DNA of 29,087 nucleotides from the NCBI GenBank assembly GCA_049522195.1, contig JBEKOB010000051.1, forward strand, positions 1 to 29,087, read 5' to 3'. Numbering within the stretch: the stretch's first letter is position 1; every line of letters begins with the position of its first letter. The notes below the pieces were generated by a model. The model saw nothing but the letters and a program-made list of their open reading frames with translations. It ran no database searches and was not told the origin of the DNA. Position numbers and translations under genes: made by a program. This stretch comes from UBA9647 sp049522195. Lineage in GTDB: Bacteria; Bacteroidota; Ignavibacteria; UBA10030. This document shows positions 1-8,518 of the stretch, one piece after another.

Positions 1-1688
1 GACGTGCCGCCGTCGCTGTACGCTGAGAAGAGGATCTCGTCATTCTTGAAATCAGTCGGCTTCAGAACGACGAGAGCACCGTTCGAAAGCTTCCATTCCG
101 TTACGCCGAGGGATTCGATCTTTCGTTCGCTCACAACCTTGCCGGGTTTCGGTGGCGTTGCGATCAGCGGTTTCGTCGACACGTTGTCAACGTACGCCTC
201 CAGCTTCTTTGTCTGGACGTTCTTCAGAACGGACAGAATATCGGTTTCCGCCGGTATCTTCACTCCTTCTTTTTCCGGAGCCGAGACAGCGATCACCTGG
301 TTCCCAGGTTTCATCCGCAGTTCCGCCAGCTTGTTCACCTCTTCGAGAGTCACACCCGGGAGAAACTGCTTGTTCAGATTGTACTCAACCTCGATGCCCG
401 GAATGAGCTCGTCCTGGAGGAAGTTGCGAATGAATCCATCAGCGTAGTTCCGTGATTCGGTCTTGTCGCGTTCCTTGTTCATGCTCTCGTAACTGCGGAG
501 CTGTTCGGCTTTCTGCCGCTCGAGCTCGGAGGCTGTGAAGCCAAATTGCCGCACCCGGTTTGCTTCGGTGAGGAGGTATTCCAGCCCATCCAGAATGGAA
601 TTCTCCTTCACCTGTGCCACGAGCAGGTATATCTGAGCGTTGCTGAGCCATCGGGTGTCCATACCCATCCCATAGATGAACGGAGGATTGGGCTTCTGCA
701 TCCGCTCCTGCAAACGATTGTTGAACATGCCGTCATAAAGCTGACCTGTGATGGATTCCCGGTAATCCCCGGCAGTCTTCTCGATGCGCGCCGTGCGCTT
801 GAAATACATCTGGACGGATGCACCCGGTAGTTCTTTGTCCGTCGCGACTGAGACCAAAGTCTCTGCATGGTCTGGCAGTGTGTATTTCGTTCGCTCGCGG
901 GCTGGCTTCTTGTTCGTTAGGTTGGAGAAATGGTCTTTAATCAGTTTTTCCATGGTTGACTTGTCGAAATCGCCGACGACAGCCACGGCCATGAGCTCTG
1001 GCCGGTACCAGTCGCGGTAGAATCGCCGGAGCGTCTCGTACGGCGCTTTCTCAAGCACTTCCTTCTTGCCGATCACGAATCGCTTGGCGTACTGCGAGTT
1101 GTACAGCAGCTTGGGCAAATGTTTGTCCAGCACGCGCATCGACGCGCCGCGGCCGAGCCGCCATTCTTCGATGACGACACCGCGCTCCTTGTCGATTTCT
1201 TTTTCATCATACGTAACCGCAGATGCCCATTCTTCGAGAATGCGGAACGCCTTCTCTATCAGCGCAGCTGAATCGGTCGGGATTTGCAGCATGTACACCG
1301 TCTGGTCGAAGCTCGTGTACGCGTTCACATCAGGACCGAGCCGGACTCCCTCTTTTTCAAGAAGGTTAATGATTTCATTCCTCGGAAAACTCTTCGTTCC
1401 GTTGAAAGCCATATGCTCGCAAAAGTGGGCAAGGCCAAGCTGATCATCATCTTCCATGACCGAACCGGTCTTCACCGCAAGACGGAGTTCGGCCCGCTTC
1501 TCCGGCTTCTTGTTCACCTTGATGTAGTATGTGAGTCCGTTGTCAAACTTTCCGTACGTAATCGCCGGATCGATTGTCAGCAGATCGCCCGGCTTATACA
1601 CCTGCTGCGAGGCTGCCGGTGAGGTTATCAGAAGCGAGCCAATGAACAGCGGCGTGAGAACGATCAGTGCCGCCCGAAGTGTTTTCAT
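1..1688 (-). CDS. M16 family zinc metallopeptidase (N-terminal part; runs off the window)
   Basis: The minus frame from an ATG at 1688 stays open to the window edge, giving 562 residues without a stop. The first ~27 residues form a Sec-type signal peptide (hydrophobic stretch ending in SPAASQQ), so the enzyme is exported. The inverted zinc motif HFCEH lies at residues 88-92 (H88, H92 zinc ligands, E91 catalytic), and E168 in DKERGVVIEEW sits about 76 residues on, where the third ligand is expected. This is the M16 (pitrilysin/insulinase/PqqL-like) arrangement. The visible length already covers the active half and the linker to the second half, with the start of another repeat (WKLSNG, then FSAYSDGGT) at the edge, so the full protein is probably a two-half enzyme of about 900 residues. 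The role is inferred to be periplasmic degradation of peptides or misfolded fragments. It follows the SDR gene on the same strand at 50 bp. Confidence 0.95.
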   Translation of the reverse strand, partial: MKTLRAALIVLTPLFIGSLLITSPAASQQVYKPGDLLTIDPAITYGKFDNGLTYYIKVNKKPEKRAELRLAVKTGSVMEDDDQLGLAHFCEHMAFNGTKSFPRNEIINLLEKEGVRLGPDVNAYTSFDQTVYMLQIPTDSAALIEKAFRILEEWASAVTYDEKEIDKERGVVIEEWRLGRGASMRVLDKHLPKLLYNSQYAKRFVIGKKEVLEKAPYETLRRFYRDWYRPELMAVAVVGDFDKSTMEKLIKDHFSNLTNKKPARERTKYTLPDHAETLVSVATDKELPGASVQMYFKRTARIEKTAGDYRESITGQLYDGMFNNRLQERMQKPNPPFIYGMGMDTRWLSNAQIYLLVAQVKENSILDGLEYLLTEANRVRQFGFTASELERQKAEQLRSYESMNKERDKTESRNYADGFIRNFLQDELIPGIEVEYNLNKQFLPGVTLEEVNKLAELRMKPGNQVIAVSAPEKEGVKIPAETDILSVLKNVQTKKLEAYVDNVSTKPLIATPPKPGKVVSERKIESLGVTEWKLSNGALVVLKPTDFKNDEILFSAYSDGGT

Positions 1689-1738
1689 GGGAGACCTCCC
1701 TGGGATTGTGGCGAGCAATGACATCGTGGATTGTATTC

Positions 1739-2575
1739 CTATTGCGTGAGCTTGTTGAGCCCGAACCTTTTCCGAAAGATCGAATCAAGTAACGTCGCTG
1801 GTAGCGCACTCTTCAGAAAGGGAAGAGAGAAACTTCTGCGTCCAATGCGCACGATCGCCGGCGGGTTCCCGCTTTCGATAAGAGCAACGAGCTTCCGTGC
1901 AATTTCTTCGGCACTTGTCGCTCCGACCTGAGAAAGCTGAGCTCTCGAAAGGATGGAGTCCTTCAGGCTTTCATACCACGAATCAGTCTTCACGATTCGT
2001 TCGGCTGACTGTCTCGAGTTCTTCCCAAATTCAGATACAATGCCCCCCGGCTGTACGCTCACGACCCGGATGCCATATGGGGCAAGTTCCATGCGAAGTG
2101 CGTCAGTGAGTGAATGGAGCGCGGCTTTGGAGGCACAATAGGCGCCGGCGAATGGCGTTGTCACGATTCCTGAAATACTGCCGATGTTGACGATCATTCC
2201 GCCCCCCTGGCTCCGCATTGCAGGCGCTATCAGTCTAATGAGGTTCAGCGGTGCGAACACATTGGTGTGGAATTGTGACACCAGCTCCTCGTGCGGGAGG
2301 TCGACCGCTGGCCCGAACAAACCGTAGCCGGCATTGTTCACGAGGATGTCGATGCGCCCCTCGCGTCCGAGGATGTCTCTCATCACACGGCTCGCTTCTT
2401 GCCGGTCGGTGACGTCCAGGGTTTCGATCCCGATGCCCTGTTTCCTCAGTCCCTCAAGAGACTCGATTCGCCGGGCGGTGGCAATTACCCTGAACCCGCG
2501 GCGATGAAATTCCTCGGAAAGTGCCCTCCCGATTCCTGAAGAGCAGCCGGTGATCACGACGACCTTCTTCGACAC
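1739..2575 (-). CDS. SDR family NAD(P)-dependent oxidoreductase
   Basis: A 278-residue classical short-chain dehydrogenase/reductase. The Rossmann motif TGCSSGIG is at residues 9-16, NNAG at 80-83, the catalytic serine in IGSISG near 133-135, and the YCASK pair Y146/K150. The length is usual for classical SDRs with a C-terminal extension. The start is GTG at 2575, chosen because AAGGAG lies seven bases upstream; no ATG near the N terminus fits as well. The basic residues after the second strand (ATARR, 33-36) favour NADP(H) over NAD(H), by inference. The substrate cannot be told from sequence; this subgroup often acts on lipid, steroid-like or short acyl carbonyls. Likely cytoplasmic. It lies just upstream of the M16 peptidase gene, and no shared function is evident. 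Confidence 0.93.
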   Translation of the reverse strand: MSKKVVVITGCSSGIGRALSEEFHRRGFRVIATARRIESLEGLRKQGIGIETLDVTDRQEASRVMRDILGREGRIDILVNNAGYGLFGPAVDLPHEELVSQFHTNVFAPLNLIRLIAPAMRSQGGGMIVNIGSISGIVTTPFAGAYCASKAALHSLTDALRMELAPYGIRVVSVQPGGIVSEFGKNSRQSAERIVKTDSWYESLKDSILSRAQLSQVGATSAEEIARKLVALIESGNPPAIVRIGRRSFSLPFLKSALPATLLDSIFRKRFGLNKLTQ

Positions 2576-2693
2576 GGTAAGCTCCTTCGTTAGCTATTCC
2601 TGCAAAGCAAGCACATCTTCCACCGACAGGCGATCGCATTGAGAGAACGGTCTACACTTCGTCGCTTTCTTGCTTGCCCCGAAAGATTTATGT

Positions 2694-3101
2694 TCAGGGG
2701 CGGTTCATCTTCCCGGGGCGAAACTCAATGAGTTCTATAGGAGCACCATTGTGAATGATCATGGCTACCCTCGCTCCCTCGGAGGGGGAATTAGGGGGAG
2801 TCAGAAGCTGTTTGCCGACAATCGCTGCATCGAGATCGTCTACTTCAAAAGCGAGATGAGGTACCGTCTTGATCAACTCGTCCACGGGGCTGTCCGGTTC
2901 AAAACGCATCCATTCGATTCCGTACGGACTTGTGCTGAATCCAGAAACATAGATCTTAAACTGCTCAAGATATACTTCGTCGGGGTGCGGGATGGTTGTG
3001 GGAATGCCGAGGTGGTGATATCGCCAACCGTCTTCCGTCATCGCCAGTGGTGGTTCGTGATTTTCTCTTTTTCTTGATTGGGGGTCATCTGGTTGCTGCA
3101 T
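2694..3101 (-). CDS. VOC (glyoxalase/bleomycin-resistance fold) protein
   Basis: 135 residues that look like a single glyoxalase-type module. YHHLGIPT opens the first beta strand (H29/H30), VPHLAFEVDDLDAA carries H82, and PIELIEF carries E123/E126. These are the usual positions of VOC metal ligands. The start at 3101 has GAGGAAG about five bases upstream; an internal ATG at 3041 would remove a charged 20-residue leader that belongs to no motif, but it lacks a ribosome site. Members of the superfamily are metal-dependent lyases, isomerases or dioxygenases, or bind hydrophobic ligands. Which of these applies is not readable here. Likely cytoplasmic. Confidence 0.8.
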   Translation of the reverse strand: MQQPDDPQSRKRENHEPPLAMTEDGWRYHHLGIPTTIPHPDEVYLEQFKIYVSGFSTSPYGIEWMRFEPDSPVDELIKTVPHLAFEVDDLDAAIVGKQLLTPPNSPSEGARVAMIIHNGAPIELIEFRPGKMNRP

Positions 3102-3155
3102 GCAACTTCCTCGCGTATGTTCCTGGAACGGTTGACGGCTGGTGAGCGGGGGTGC

Positions 3156-3599
3156 TCATGTTGTCTTCTTCTTTCCCCACAAGAGATAGATGAGGCTGGC
3201 GAGCACTCCCCAGAATGTGACGGAGACCGCGTAGCCCCAGTTCGTGTTGATTGAAAATGAAATTGCGATGAATCCCAGACAGGCGATGTAGAACAGAATG
3301 ATGTATGGGACATGCAGAATCGGTTTTTCTCTGAATTCGATTTTCAGGATGATGTCGAGGAGCAGCTCGAGCACAAGGTACAGGAGAATGAACGAAAGGT
3401 ATACAAGCGTCCGTAATGGTTTCCCGCCGACGACGTAAGCGACGAGCACGACGGAGAGGGGAATGCCGAGTCCGATCGTGATCTTGCCGAGCAGCGCTCT
3501 GAGCTTGACGCGCTCATGCTTTGAAGTGATGTAGACGCCAATGATGAGGAGGTTGAAGATCACCGCGCAGAGAACAAACGTCAGATCGAAGACAGACAT
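3156..3599 (-). CDS. five-helix integral membrane protein of unknown function
   Basis: 147 residues, dominated by hydrophobic stretches at about 4-25, 38-58, 64-88, 96-115 and 120-142, separated by short charged loops (SKHERVK, KIEFREK) and ending in a basic GKKKTT tail. I do not recognise the family and see no catalytic motif. The start at 3599 is preceded by GGTGAGG five bases away. It sits between a VOC gene and a small lipoprotein gene on the same strand, with spacings of about 55-60 bp, so cotranscription is plausible. Confidence 0.75.
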   Translation of the reverse strand: MSVFDLTFVLCAVIFNLLIIGVYITSKHERVKLRALLGKITIGLGIPLSVVLVAYVVGGKPLRTLVYLSFILLYLVLELLLDIILKIEFREKPILHVPYIILFYIACLGFIAISFSINTNWGYAVSVTFWGVLASLIYLLWGKKKTT

Positions 3600-3661
3600 G
3601 ATGGCCTCACCTTAAGAGCAGAATATGCCTGGTAGGAGGATTCTCAATGAAGTGGAGCCGC

Positions 3662-3967
3662 TCATCCTTGTCGCTTGATTTTGTTTTTCAGCTTGGTGCG
3701 TGTGAGATTGATCCCACCAAATCCGCCGATGAGTGCGATATAGAATCCGAAATCATAGAGCCAGCCGGTGTTGTTTGGCTCATAGATCCGGACGTCGTGA
3801 TTGAAGATTCCCAGGATCAAGGAAAAAGGTGCGATCCATCCATGCCAGATTCCTGAGAAGAATCCCGCAGGCGATTGGTGATCGTACGTCCCGCCTCCGG
3901 GAACACATCCTGAAAAGAACATCAGCATGAGAATGAGAAGAACAGGTACCAGAGATTTCCATTTCAT
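3662..3967 (-). CDS. small predicted lipoprotein/membrane protein
   Basis: 101 residues from an ATG at 3967. A longer frame up to 4045 exists, but GGAGAG lies just before 3967 and a signal sequence begins exactly there (MKWKSLVPVLLILMLMFFSGC), so the shorter start is preferred. FSGC fits a lipobox with C21. After it comes a conserved-looking stretch, GGGTYDHQSPAGFFSGIWHG, then a second hydrophobic segment, a loop with YEPNNTGWLYDFG, a third hydrophobic segment and a strongly basic C terminus (RTKLKNKIKRQG). The pattern of a short exported N terminus and two further helices recalls a small family of uncharacterised proteins scattered across bacteria. No function can be assigned. Confidence 0.75.
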   Translation of the reverse strand: MKWKSLVPVLLILMLMFFSGCVPGGGTYDHQSPAGFFSGIWHGWIAPFSLILGIFNHDVRIYEPNNTGWLYDFGFYIALIGGFGGINLTRTKLKNKIKRQG

Positions 3968-4073
3968 ACGTCTCTCCACATCCAGATAAAGATTTTCCGA
4001 GATGGTCTTTGAACATCCGCGGACAACGGTCACTCGTTGAGTCAATCGCCTGAAGGTTTGAATGACTCAGCAC

Positions 4074-4520
4074 TCAATATGTTACTCCGTGTTCGACGTA
4101 GAACTTCATCAGCGTGAGCACCTGAGCCCAGCCCGAAACGCGGTTGAGAAAATCCTGTGTCCCCGCCGGACTATCTTCGTAGCCGTACTCAACTAAGTGT
4201 ACGGCCGTGCCCTGATTCACAGGAGCGAAGTCGATTTCAACCGTGGTCATATAGAGGCCGCTGTCGGCTTTCCATCGAAAGGCGAATCGCAGCGGCCGCC
4301 GTGCCTCGATGATCGGTCCGCCGTTCTCCCCCGAATAACCATTCATTCCGTAGTTCTTCCACTTGAAGAGGATCTGGCCGCCTGGTTTCGCATCGACCAA
4401 CGCCCCCCGCGTAAACCATCCATCGAGTCCTTCCGCCGTGGCCATTGCATCATAAACCCGGTCGGGCTGAGCCCGCACCAGCGTGCTGAATTCGACCTTG
4501 CGGTCCATCATTATTCCCAT
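4074..4520 (-). CDS. SRPBCC / AHSA1 (START-like) domain protein
   Basis: 148 residues with the hallmarks of the AHSA1 branch of the SRPBCC superfamily: an opening strand with RAQPDRVYDAM, the GLDGWFTRGA turn, PGGQILFKW, a central EARRPLRFAFRW strand, then a VEIDFAPVNQGTAVHLVEYGY strand pair and a long C-terminal helix (GWAQVLTLMKFYVEHG). Such proteins form a cup around a hydrophobic ligand; some act as Hsp90 co-chaperone-like or polyketide-binding proteins, and most are uncharacterised. Soluble and cytoplasmic. The ATG at 4520 has GAGGAG nine bases upstream; in-frame ATGs a few codons later are possible but less well placed. Confidence 0.85.
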   Translation of the reverse strand: MGIMMDRKVEFSTLVRAQPDRVYDAMATAEGLDGWFTRGALVDAKPGGQILFKWKNYGMNGYSGENGGPIIEARRPLRFAFRWKADSGLYMTTVEIDFAPVNQGTAVHLVEYGYEDSPAGTQDFLNRVSGWAQVLTLMKFYVEHGVTY

Positions 4521-4700
4521 CGTATCAGGCTCCTCTATGTTTGTGATGCTAACCGCGATTCTTGAAACGTAATGTAATGGCGAAAATCGTGCGGTGCAAC
4601 TATCTTGATTGAGGATCTTGAGAACACCCGGAAGGAGATTCAGGCTGCCACACGGGCGTTCTATACGGCCCTTTTGTTCCCTGCTCGGGTTGCACCGCCC

Positions 4701-5654
4701 TCAGGTATCCCTCGCACTCCAATCCGTCCTCGACGTGCACTCGGGGCAGGAGAAAACAAACGAAGATCTCTCTTCGTCTTCAAGTTCGAGTTCAGCTGAA
4801 CATGTCGGGCAAACAACGCGTGAAGGCAACAGCTCGGACTGCAGAAAGTATTGTGCATTACACCTTTTTCGAAACTGCCCAGGATAGGCGTTGACCGCCA
4901 TCGAAAGCCGGCGACACCTTCCCTGCAGGTGCTCGTAGTGTCCGCATCGTGGGCAATAATGGTGAGGATCCAGCAGGGCGCGGCCAGGCTGAGAGCCCCG
5001 GAGGGCTCGGCCTTGAATTCCTGGAATGGAAAGGTACAAATAAGTGTTCACCACGGCGGCCCACGGAAATACCGTCCAAAGAATGATGAAACCGAACAGC
5101 CAGAAGAAGAAAGAGGTGTCGAAGGCATACGTTGCGACGCCGATGATCGCTACGAAAAGGATTATCATCAACGATGGGATCGTTACGAGAATGCGCGCCG
5201 CCCGATCCAGCGGAATCTTATTCGCTACTTCAACGCACCGAAGCCTGCCGACGGGACCGGCCAATCCTTCGAAGGTGACCACATTCGACACCATCGCCCA
5301 GTTCACACGATGCCGGTAGTCCCTGAACCAACCGTACACAGGAAGGTAGCCCCAGAGAGCAGCCGCGAACTCGAAATAGAGCTTCAGTAAGAAAACATCG
5401 AGGGTGTGACGTGCAGCTTCATTCATCGCCGTTGAGACAGAGATCTGACCTTTCGTGGACATCTCCTGTCGGACTAGGATTGCTTGAAGAGTGTCGACAA
5501 AAATGGGGACGAAGAGGAAAGGGAAAATGACCACCACGTCGCTCCAGTGGCGCTTATGAAAACCAAGGGCCTTCAGCCAGAGAGCCAGGTTCGGAAACCT
5601 GGGTGGTTCGATGCGAAAGACTTCAGGATCTGTTGACGAGAGGTAGTCTGACAC
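4701..5654 (-). CDS. multi-pass membrane protein with a C-terminal double zinc ribbon
   Basis: I place the start at GTG 5654, because GGGGGA lies six bases before it. The open frame continues upstream to an ATG at 5729, but that part lacks a ribosome site and looks non-coding. The resulting 317-residue protein has a cytosolic N terminus (EPPRFPNLALWLKALGF), then about four hydrophobic segments between residues 40 and 215 in a Yip1-like helical bundle, and a Cys-rich tail. The tail has CPRC near 234-237 with further Cys at about 247 and 265, then CPTC near 282-285 paired with CPEC near 303-306. The second set is a clear zinc ribbon. I do not recognise the family; a membrane scaffold or sensor is conceivable, but nothing shows it. 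Confidence 0.75.
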   Translation of the reverse strand: MSDYLSSTDPEVFRIEPPRFPNLALWLKALGFHKRHWSDVVVIFPFLFVPIFVDTLQAILVRQEMSTKGQISVSTAMNEAARHTLDVFLLKLYFEFAAALWGYLPVYGWFRDYRHRVNWAMVSNVVTFEGLAGPVGRLRCVEVANKIPLDRAARILVTIPSLMIILFVAIIGVATYAFDTSFFFWLFGFIILWTVFPWAAVVNTYLYLSIPGIQGRALRGSQPGRALLDPHHYCPRCGHYEHLQGRCRRLSMAVNAYPGQFRKRCNAQYFLQSELLPSRVVCPTCSAELELEDEERSSFVFSCPECTSRTDWSARDT

Positions 5655-5751
5655 GAAGATTCCCCCAACGTTGAAAACACTTCTTCCTTCAGCAGGATCT
5701 GCTGATCGCGGAGCCTGGAGTGATCTCAACAGGCGAGCAATTCAAGCAGAG

Positions 5752-6846
5752 TTATTCAGGCCACTCTCCGTTCTTGATTTCGCGGAGCTCGCATTCCGCC
5801 GGATTGATGACAACGTGTTTTATCGATGTCCGTTTCCAGGTGTACGTCACGTGCACGAGATTGTCGCGGGATTGAATCACGGCCGGGTACGAGAACTCTC
5901 CGGATTCGTGTTCCAGAATTGCCGCCGCGAACCACGTCTTCCCGTCTTCCGAAATCGCCACATTCAACGGTGAGCGAGGTCCGCCCCATGCTCCTTCAGG
6001 TGTCCCGGAATGATTGTACACGAGCAGCTGGCGACCGTCTCTGAGTGTCACCGCGTCGATCCCCGAGTTAGGGTTTGGGAGCGACGTACGCCGAAGCGGT
6101 GACCAGCTCACGCCATCGTCGCTTGACCATGATTCAACGATGCAGCTCTGTTTGCTTCTGCACAAAAGCTGCAGCTTTGCCAATTTGTGCGTAAGGATTG
6201 TGGGTTGGATTGCCTCGATGCCATCCGTGCCCGCGAGAGGAGGCGTCTTCTTCCATGTGCGGCCGCTGTCGGATGATGTTTCCAGATGGGTTTTCCATGC
6301 ATCGTTTTCGATGCTTGAGCCACTGAGGATTGTCCCGGTCGAAAGAAGAACGGGTTTGTTCTTGATCGGGCCAAGGTTCCCGTTGGGCAATCGCTCTGCT
6401 GCTGACCAGTTCTTTCCGCTATCAATGGAATGCATGACCATGCCCCACCAGTTGGTCGGGCTTGGGCCAACTTTGTAGAAGAGGAGCAGATCGCCGGTGG
6501 GAATCTGGAAGAGAACCGGATTCCAACAAGGGAAGCGCGTGCCGTCCGGTTGGACGCCGTTCGTTACCTCGAGAGGGGCTGTCCATTTCCCTCCTATGGA
6601 GCGACTCAGCCAAATGCCGACGTCCGGGTTCTTTTCCTGAGTTCCACCAAAAAAGGCGACGACCAGGCCGTCGTTGGATTCGACGATGGTTGAGGCGTGG
6701 CATTCTGCGAAAGGTGCTTTTTCAAATATCAGTTCGCTCATCACAATGCCCTCGCTCCACTTGTTCTGAGAAAGAGCCATGGTGAAAAGAGAGGAAGCCA
6801 CCATCAGCAGAATGACAAATGAGTTCGATTGAATGAGCCTGCTCAA
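5752..6846 (-). CDS. exported BNR/Asp-box sialidase-like protein (exo-alpha-sialidase family)
   Basis: 364 residues. The first ~26 are a Sec signal peptide (SFVILLMVASSLFTMALSQ). The rest is a six-bladed propeller type with several Asp boxes: SIDSGKNW, SSDSGRTW, SSDDGVSW and SEDGKTW. The blade carrying TRFPCWNPV and the GTILSGSS and AIQPTIL segments match the Pfam BNR_2 sialidase group. The likely role is hydrolysis of a terminal sialic-acid-like or related sugar outside the cytoplasm. Many members have only inferred substrates and some lack sialidase activity. The start is TTG at 6846, with AGGA five to six bases upstream; starting at the next ATG would cut into the signal peptide. It begins 14 bp after the methyltransferase gene, so the two are probably cotranscribed. 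Confidence 0.88.
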   Translation of the reverse strand: MSRLIQSNSFVILLMVASSLFTMALSQNKWSEGIVMSELIFEKAPFAECHASTIVESNDGLVVAFFGGTQEKNPDVGIWLSRSIGGKWTAPLEVTNGVQPDGTRFPCWNPVLFQIPTGDLLLFYKVGPSPTNWWGMVMHSIDSGKNWSAAERLPNGNLGPIKNKPVLLSTGTILSGSSIENDAWKTHLETSSDSGRTWKKTPPLAGTDGIEAIQPTILTHKLAKLQLLCRSKQSCIVESWSSDDGVSWSPLRRTSLPNPNSGIDAVTLRDGRQLLVYNHSGTPEGAWGGPRSPLNVAISEDGKTWFAAAILEHESGEFSYPAVIQSRDNLVHVTYTWKRTSIKHVVINPAECELREIKNGEWPE

Positions 6847-6860
6847 GTGATTCCTATTGG

Positions 6861-7682
6861 TCAGTTCGAAAGTCTAAGGTGAACGATCGACATGATCTTC
6901 AGAAGATCGGACTCGAACGTTGCGATCTTTCCTTTCAGGCTCAGCCCTTTTCTCATGTACTTGAACATCGGATACTCTTCAAGAACGGTTATCCTGTCGT
7001 CCCATTCCCGCAGTTCTGACGCGTTCTTCAGACCCCATTTCAGAATGGAGCTCTCGTCCATGCCGCCGGCTTTGATCACAAGTTTGTTGGCAACCCTGAC
7101 GCCGAGAGGAGACGCCACGTCGAAGACAGCTTCGCTTCCCGGGAAGAGGCTGGCCAGCCTTGAAAAGAATTCCCTCATCTGACCTTCTTCAAAATAATAG
7201 AACACTCCTGCTGCGAGGAACAGGACGTTGTCTTTGATCGTCAGCTGATGGATCCAGGCATCATCGAGGAAAGAGCTCGCGATGAATTTCCGCCGGCTGG
7301 TTTCCCCAATGAACTCTCTTCGTAATCGTATGACATCGGGCATATCGAGATCATACCAGAGGAGGGTTCCGTTGTCTGTCCGTTCGAACGTCGTATCGAG
7401 TCCGCAGCCGATGTTTACCACTGTGGCGGCTGGGTATTGTTGGAGGAATCGGCGAATTGTCCGGTCAAAATGAATACTCCGGGCAATCCACGCGTATCGA
7501 GTAAGGGGATTGATGTTGGACGAAAACGTCGTGAAATCATAGTCGATTTTCTCCACGATCTCAGCGGCGGTCTTGTCCACCAACCGGGGAGTTGGCTTGA
7601 GTGTCTCGACGGCTCGTCCCCAGAGAGGGAGGAGGAGCGTTTTCTGCACGCTCTTGAGATCGACGGCTACTTTATTCGACAT
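6861..7682 (-). CDS. class I SAM-dependent methyltransferase, leucine carboxyl methyltransferase-like
   Basis: 273 residues. VVNIGCGLDTT (88-98) is the glycine-rich motif I in the form typical of the LCMT/Tcmp branch, followed by WYDLDMPDVIRLRR (109-122), where the acidic residue after strand beta-2 contacts the SAM ribose. Earlier conserved pieces are PRLVDKTAAEIVEKIDYDF and the ARSIHFDRTIRRFL helix. COG3315-type members methylate carboxyl or hydroxyl groups, including in polyketide-type metabolism; the acceptor is unknown here. Soluble. The ATG at 7682 has GGGAG ten bases upstream. The sialidase gene follows at 14 bp. Confidence 0.9.
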   Translation of the reverse strand: MSNKVAVDLKSVQKTLLLPLWGRAVETLKPTPRLVDKTAAEIVEKIDYDFTTFSSNINPLTRYAWIARSIHFDRTIRRFLQQYPAATVVNIGCGLDTTFERTDNGTLLWYDLDMPDVIRLRREFIGETSRRKFIASSFLDDAWIHQLTIKDNVLFLAAGVFYYFEEGQMREFFSRLASLFPGSEAVFDVASPLGVRVANKLVIKAGGMDESSILKWGLKNASELREWDDRITVLEEYPMFKYMRKGLSLKGKIATFESDLLKIMSIVHLRLSN

Positions 7683-7797
7683 AGCTTTTGGTCTCCCTTG
7701 TATTGAGAAGGGCTCTCGTCCGGAAAGGCGCGGCCGCGGGAGTTGCGGAACTCAGGAACATGAAATAGCAGACCTATGCGAAGGGTGATGCGATTGG

Positions 7798-7820
7798 GCC
7801 GTCCCTGGTGTAGGGATGGC
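7798..7820. repeat. inverted repeat in the 279-bp gap 7683-7961
   Basis: Arms GCCGTCCCT and AGGGATGGC enclose a five-base loop (nine pairs including one G-T). It lies in the 279-bp non-coding stretch between the LCMT-like gene and the exported paralog. No T run follows on either strand, so it is not a clear intrinsic terminator; it could be a leader structure or a binding site for the downstream minus-strand gene. Otherwise the gap shows only purine-rich runs (AAAGGGCAAAACAAAGGCAAG near 7887) and a CGCGGCCGCG palindrome near 7730. I see no gene in it. Confidence 0.45.
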
Positions 7821-7961
7821 ATAAGGCTTCGTCAGGACGATGAATGCGACTCCGGTGCTAAGCGGGAAAATACCGAGACAAGGTAGGCAAAGGGCAAAAC
7901 AAAGGCAAGACGCGGTAGAATGCATCTTGCCGGCTCATGTGCTGGAGCACTGAATTGCTTC

Positions 7962-8411
7962 TTACCTGTTCTGTGGAGGACGCAACGCCAGTGGAAGATC
8001 TCTCAGTCGCTTTATGTGCATAGTCCCCTTGCCGGTGTCGATGTAGATATTGCTGACAGTGGGGGCACCGCTCAGGCCCTTCTTTTCGGTGCCCACGGCG
8101 ATGGCGACACCGACGATTCGGCGATCCGGCAGGAGTGCGGAGATCTCGAAGCAAACCGGCAGGTCACGTCCTTGATCGACAGATGCGACGCCGGTCAGTT
8201 CGCCGCAATCGTTGATCTCCCATGTGATCTTTGCATCGGAGCCGACGATGTTTCTGAACCAGCCGAGGAATGCGGTCTTGGGAAGAAGCGAATCGAGTCT
8301 TGCCGCCGGATACTGTTCCAGAAGATCGATTGCATCTTCCTGCGTTATTTGTGCAGTCACCGGTATCGCAAGCAACAGTGAGATGGCAAGAGTGACGAGT
8401 GCCTTGTTCAT
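7962..8411 (-). CDS. small exported protein, paralog of the gene at 14248-14706
   Basis: 149 residues with a clean Sec signal peptide (ALVTLAISLLLAIPVTAQ, cleavage after ~21). The mature part begins QITQEDAIDLLEQYPAARLD and carries WEINDCG, RDLPVC and VGTEKKGL. It aligns along its whole length with the protein at 14248-14706, about half identical by eye. The two Cys, in NDCG and LPxC, are kept in both, so a disulfide is likely after export. I do not recognise the family. The leading helix and alternating strands (NIYIDTGKGTMHIKRL) suggest a small alpha/beta periplasmic domain. The ATG at 8411 has only a weak GGAT upstream. Confidence 0.82.
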   Translation of the reverse strand: MNKALVTLAISLLLAIPVTAQITQEDAIDLLEQYPAARLDSLLPKTAFLGWFRNIVGSDAKITWEINDCGELTGVASVDQGRDLPVCFEISALLPDRRIVGVAIAVGTEKKGLSGAPTVSNIYIDTGKGTMHIKRLRDLPLALRPPQNR

Positions 8412-8469
8412 TGAGTGTGATCCAGTTCTGATAGAAGTACGTTGATCGTTCGGGTGATTCTCAACAAAT

Positions 8470-8489
8470 AGGACATTGATGAATGTCCT
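8470..8489 (-). terminator. hairpin just past the GT39 stop, candidate terminator
   Basis: AGGACATT and AATGTCCT form a perfect eight-pair stem with a four-base loop, about 30 bp after the stop of the GT39 gene. In the minus-strand transcript the stem is followed by AUUUGUUGAG, a weak U-rich tail. This fits a modest intrinsic terminator between GT39 and the exported paralog downstream. Confidence 0.45.
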
Positions 8490-8518
8490 CCGTTTTATGG
8501 AGCTCTCACACGTTCACG

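Noticed and set aside
2670..3077. 135-codon plus frame
   Set aside because: It is the antisense of the VOC gene, which has family motifs and a ribosome site.
4851..5390. 179-codon plus frame
   Set aside because: Antisense shadow of the membrane zinc-ribbon gene, with a low-complexity charged product.
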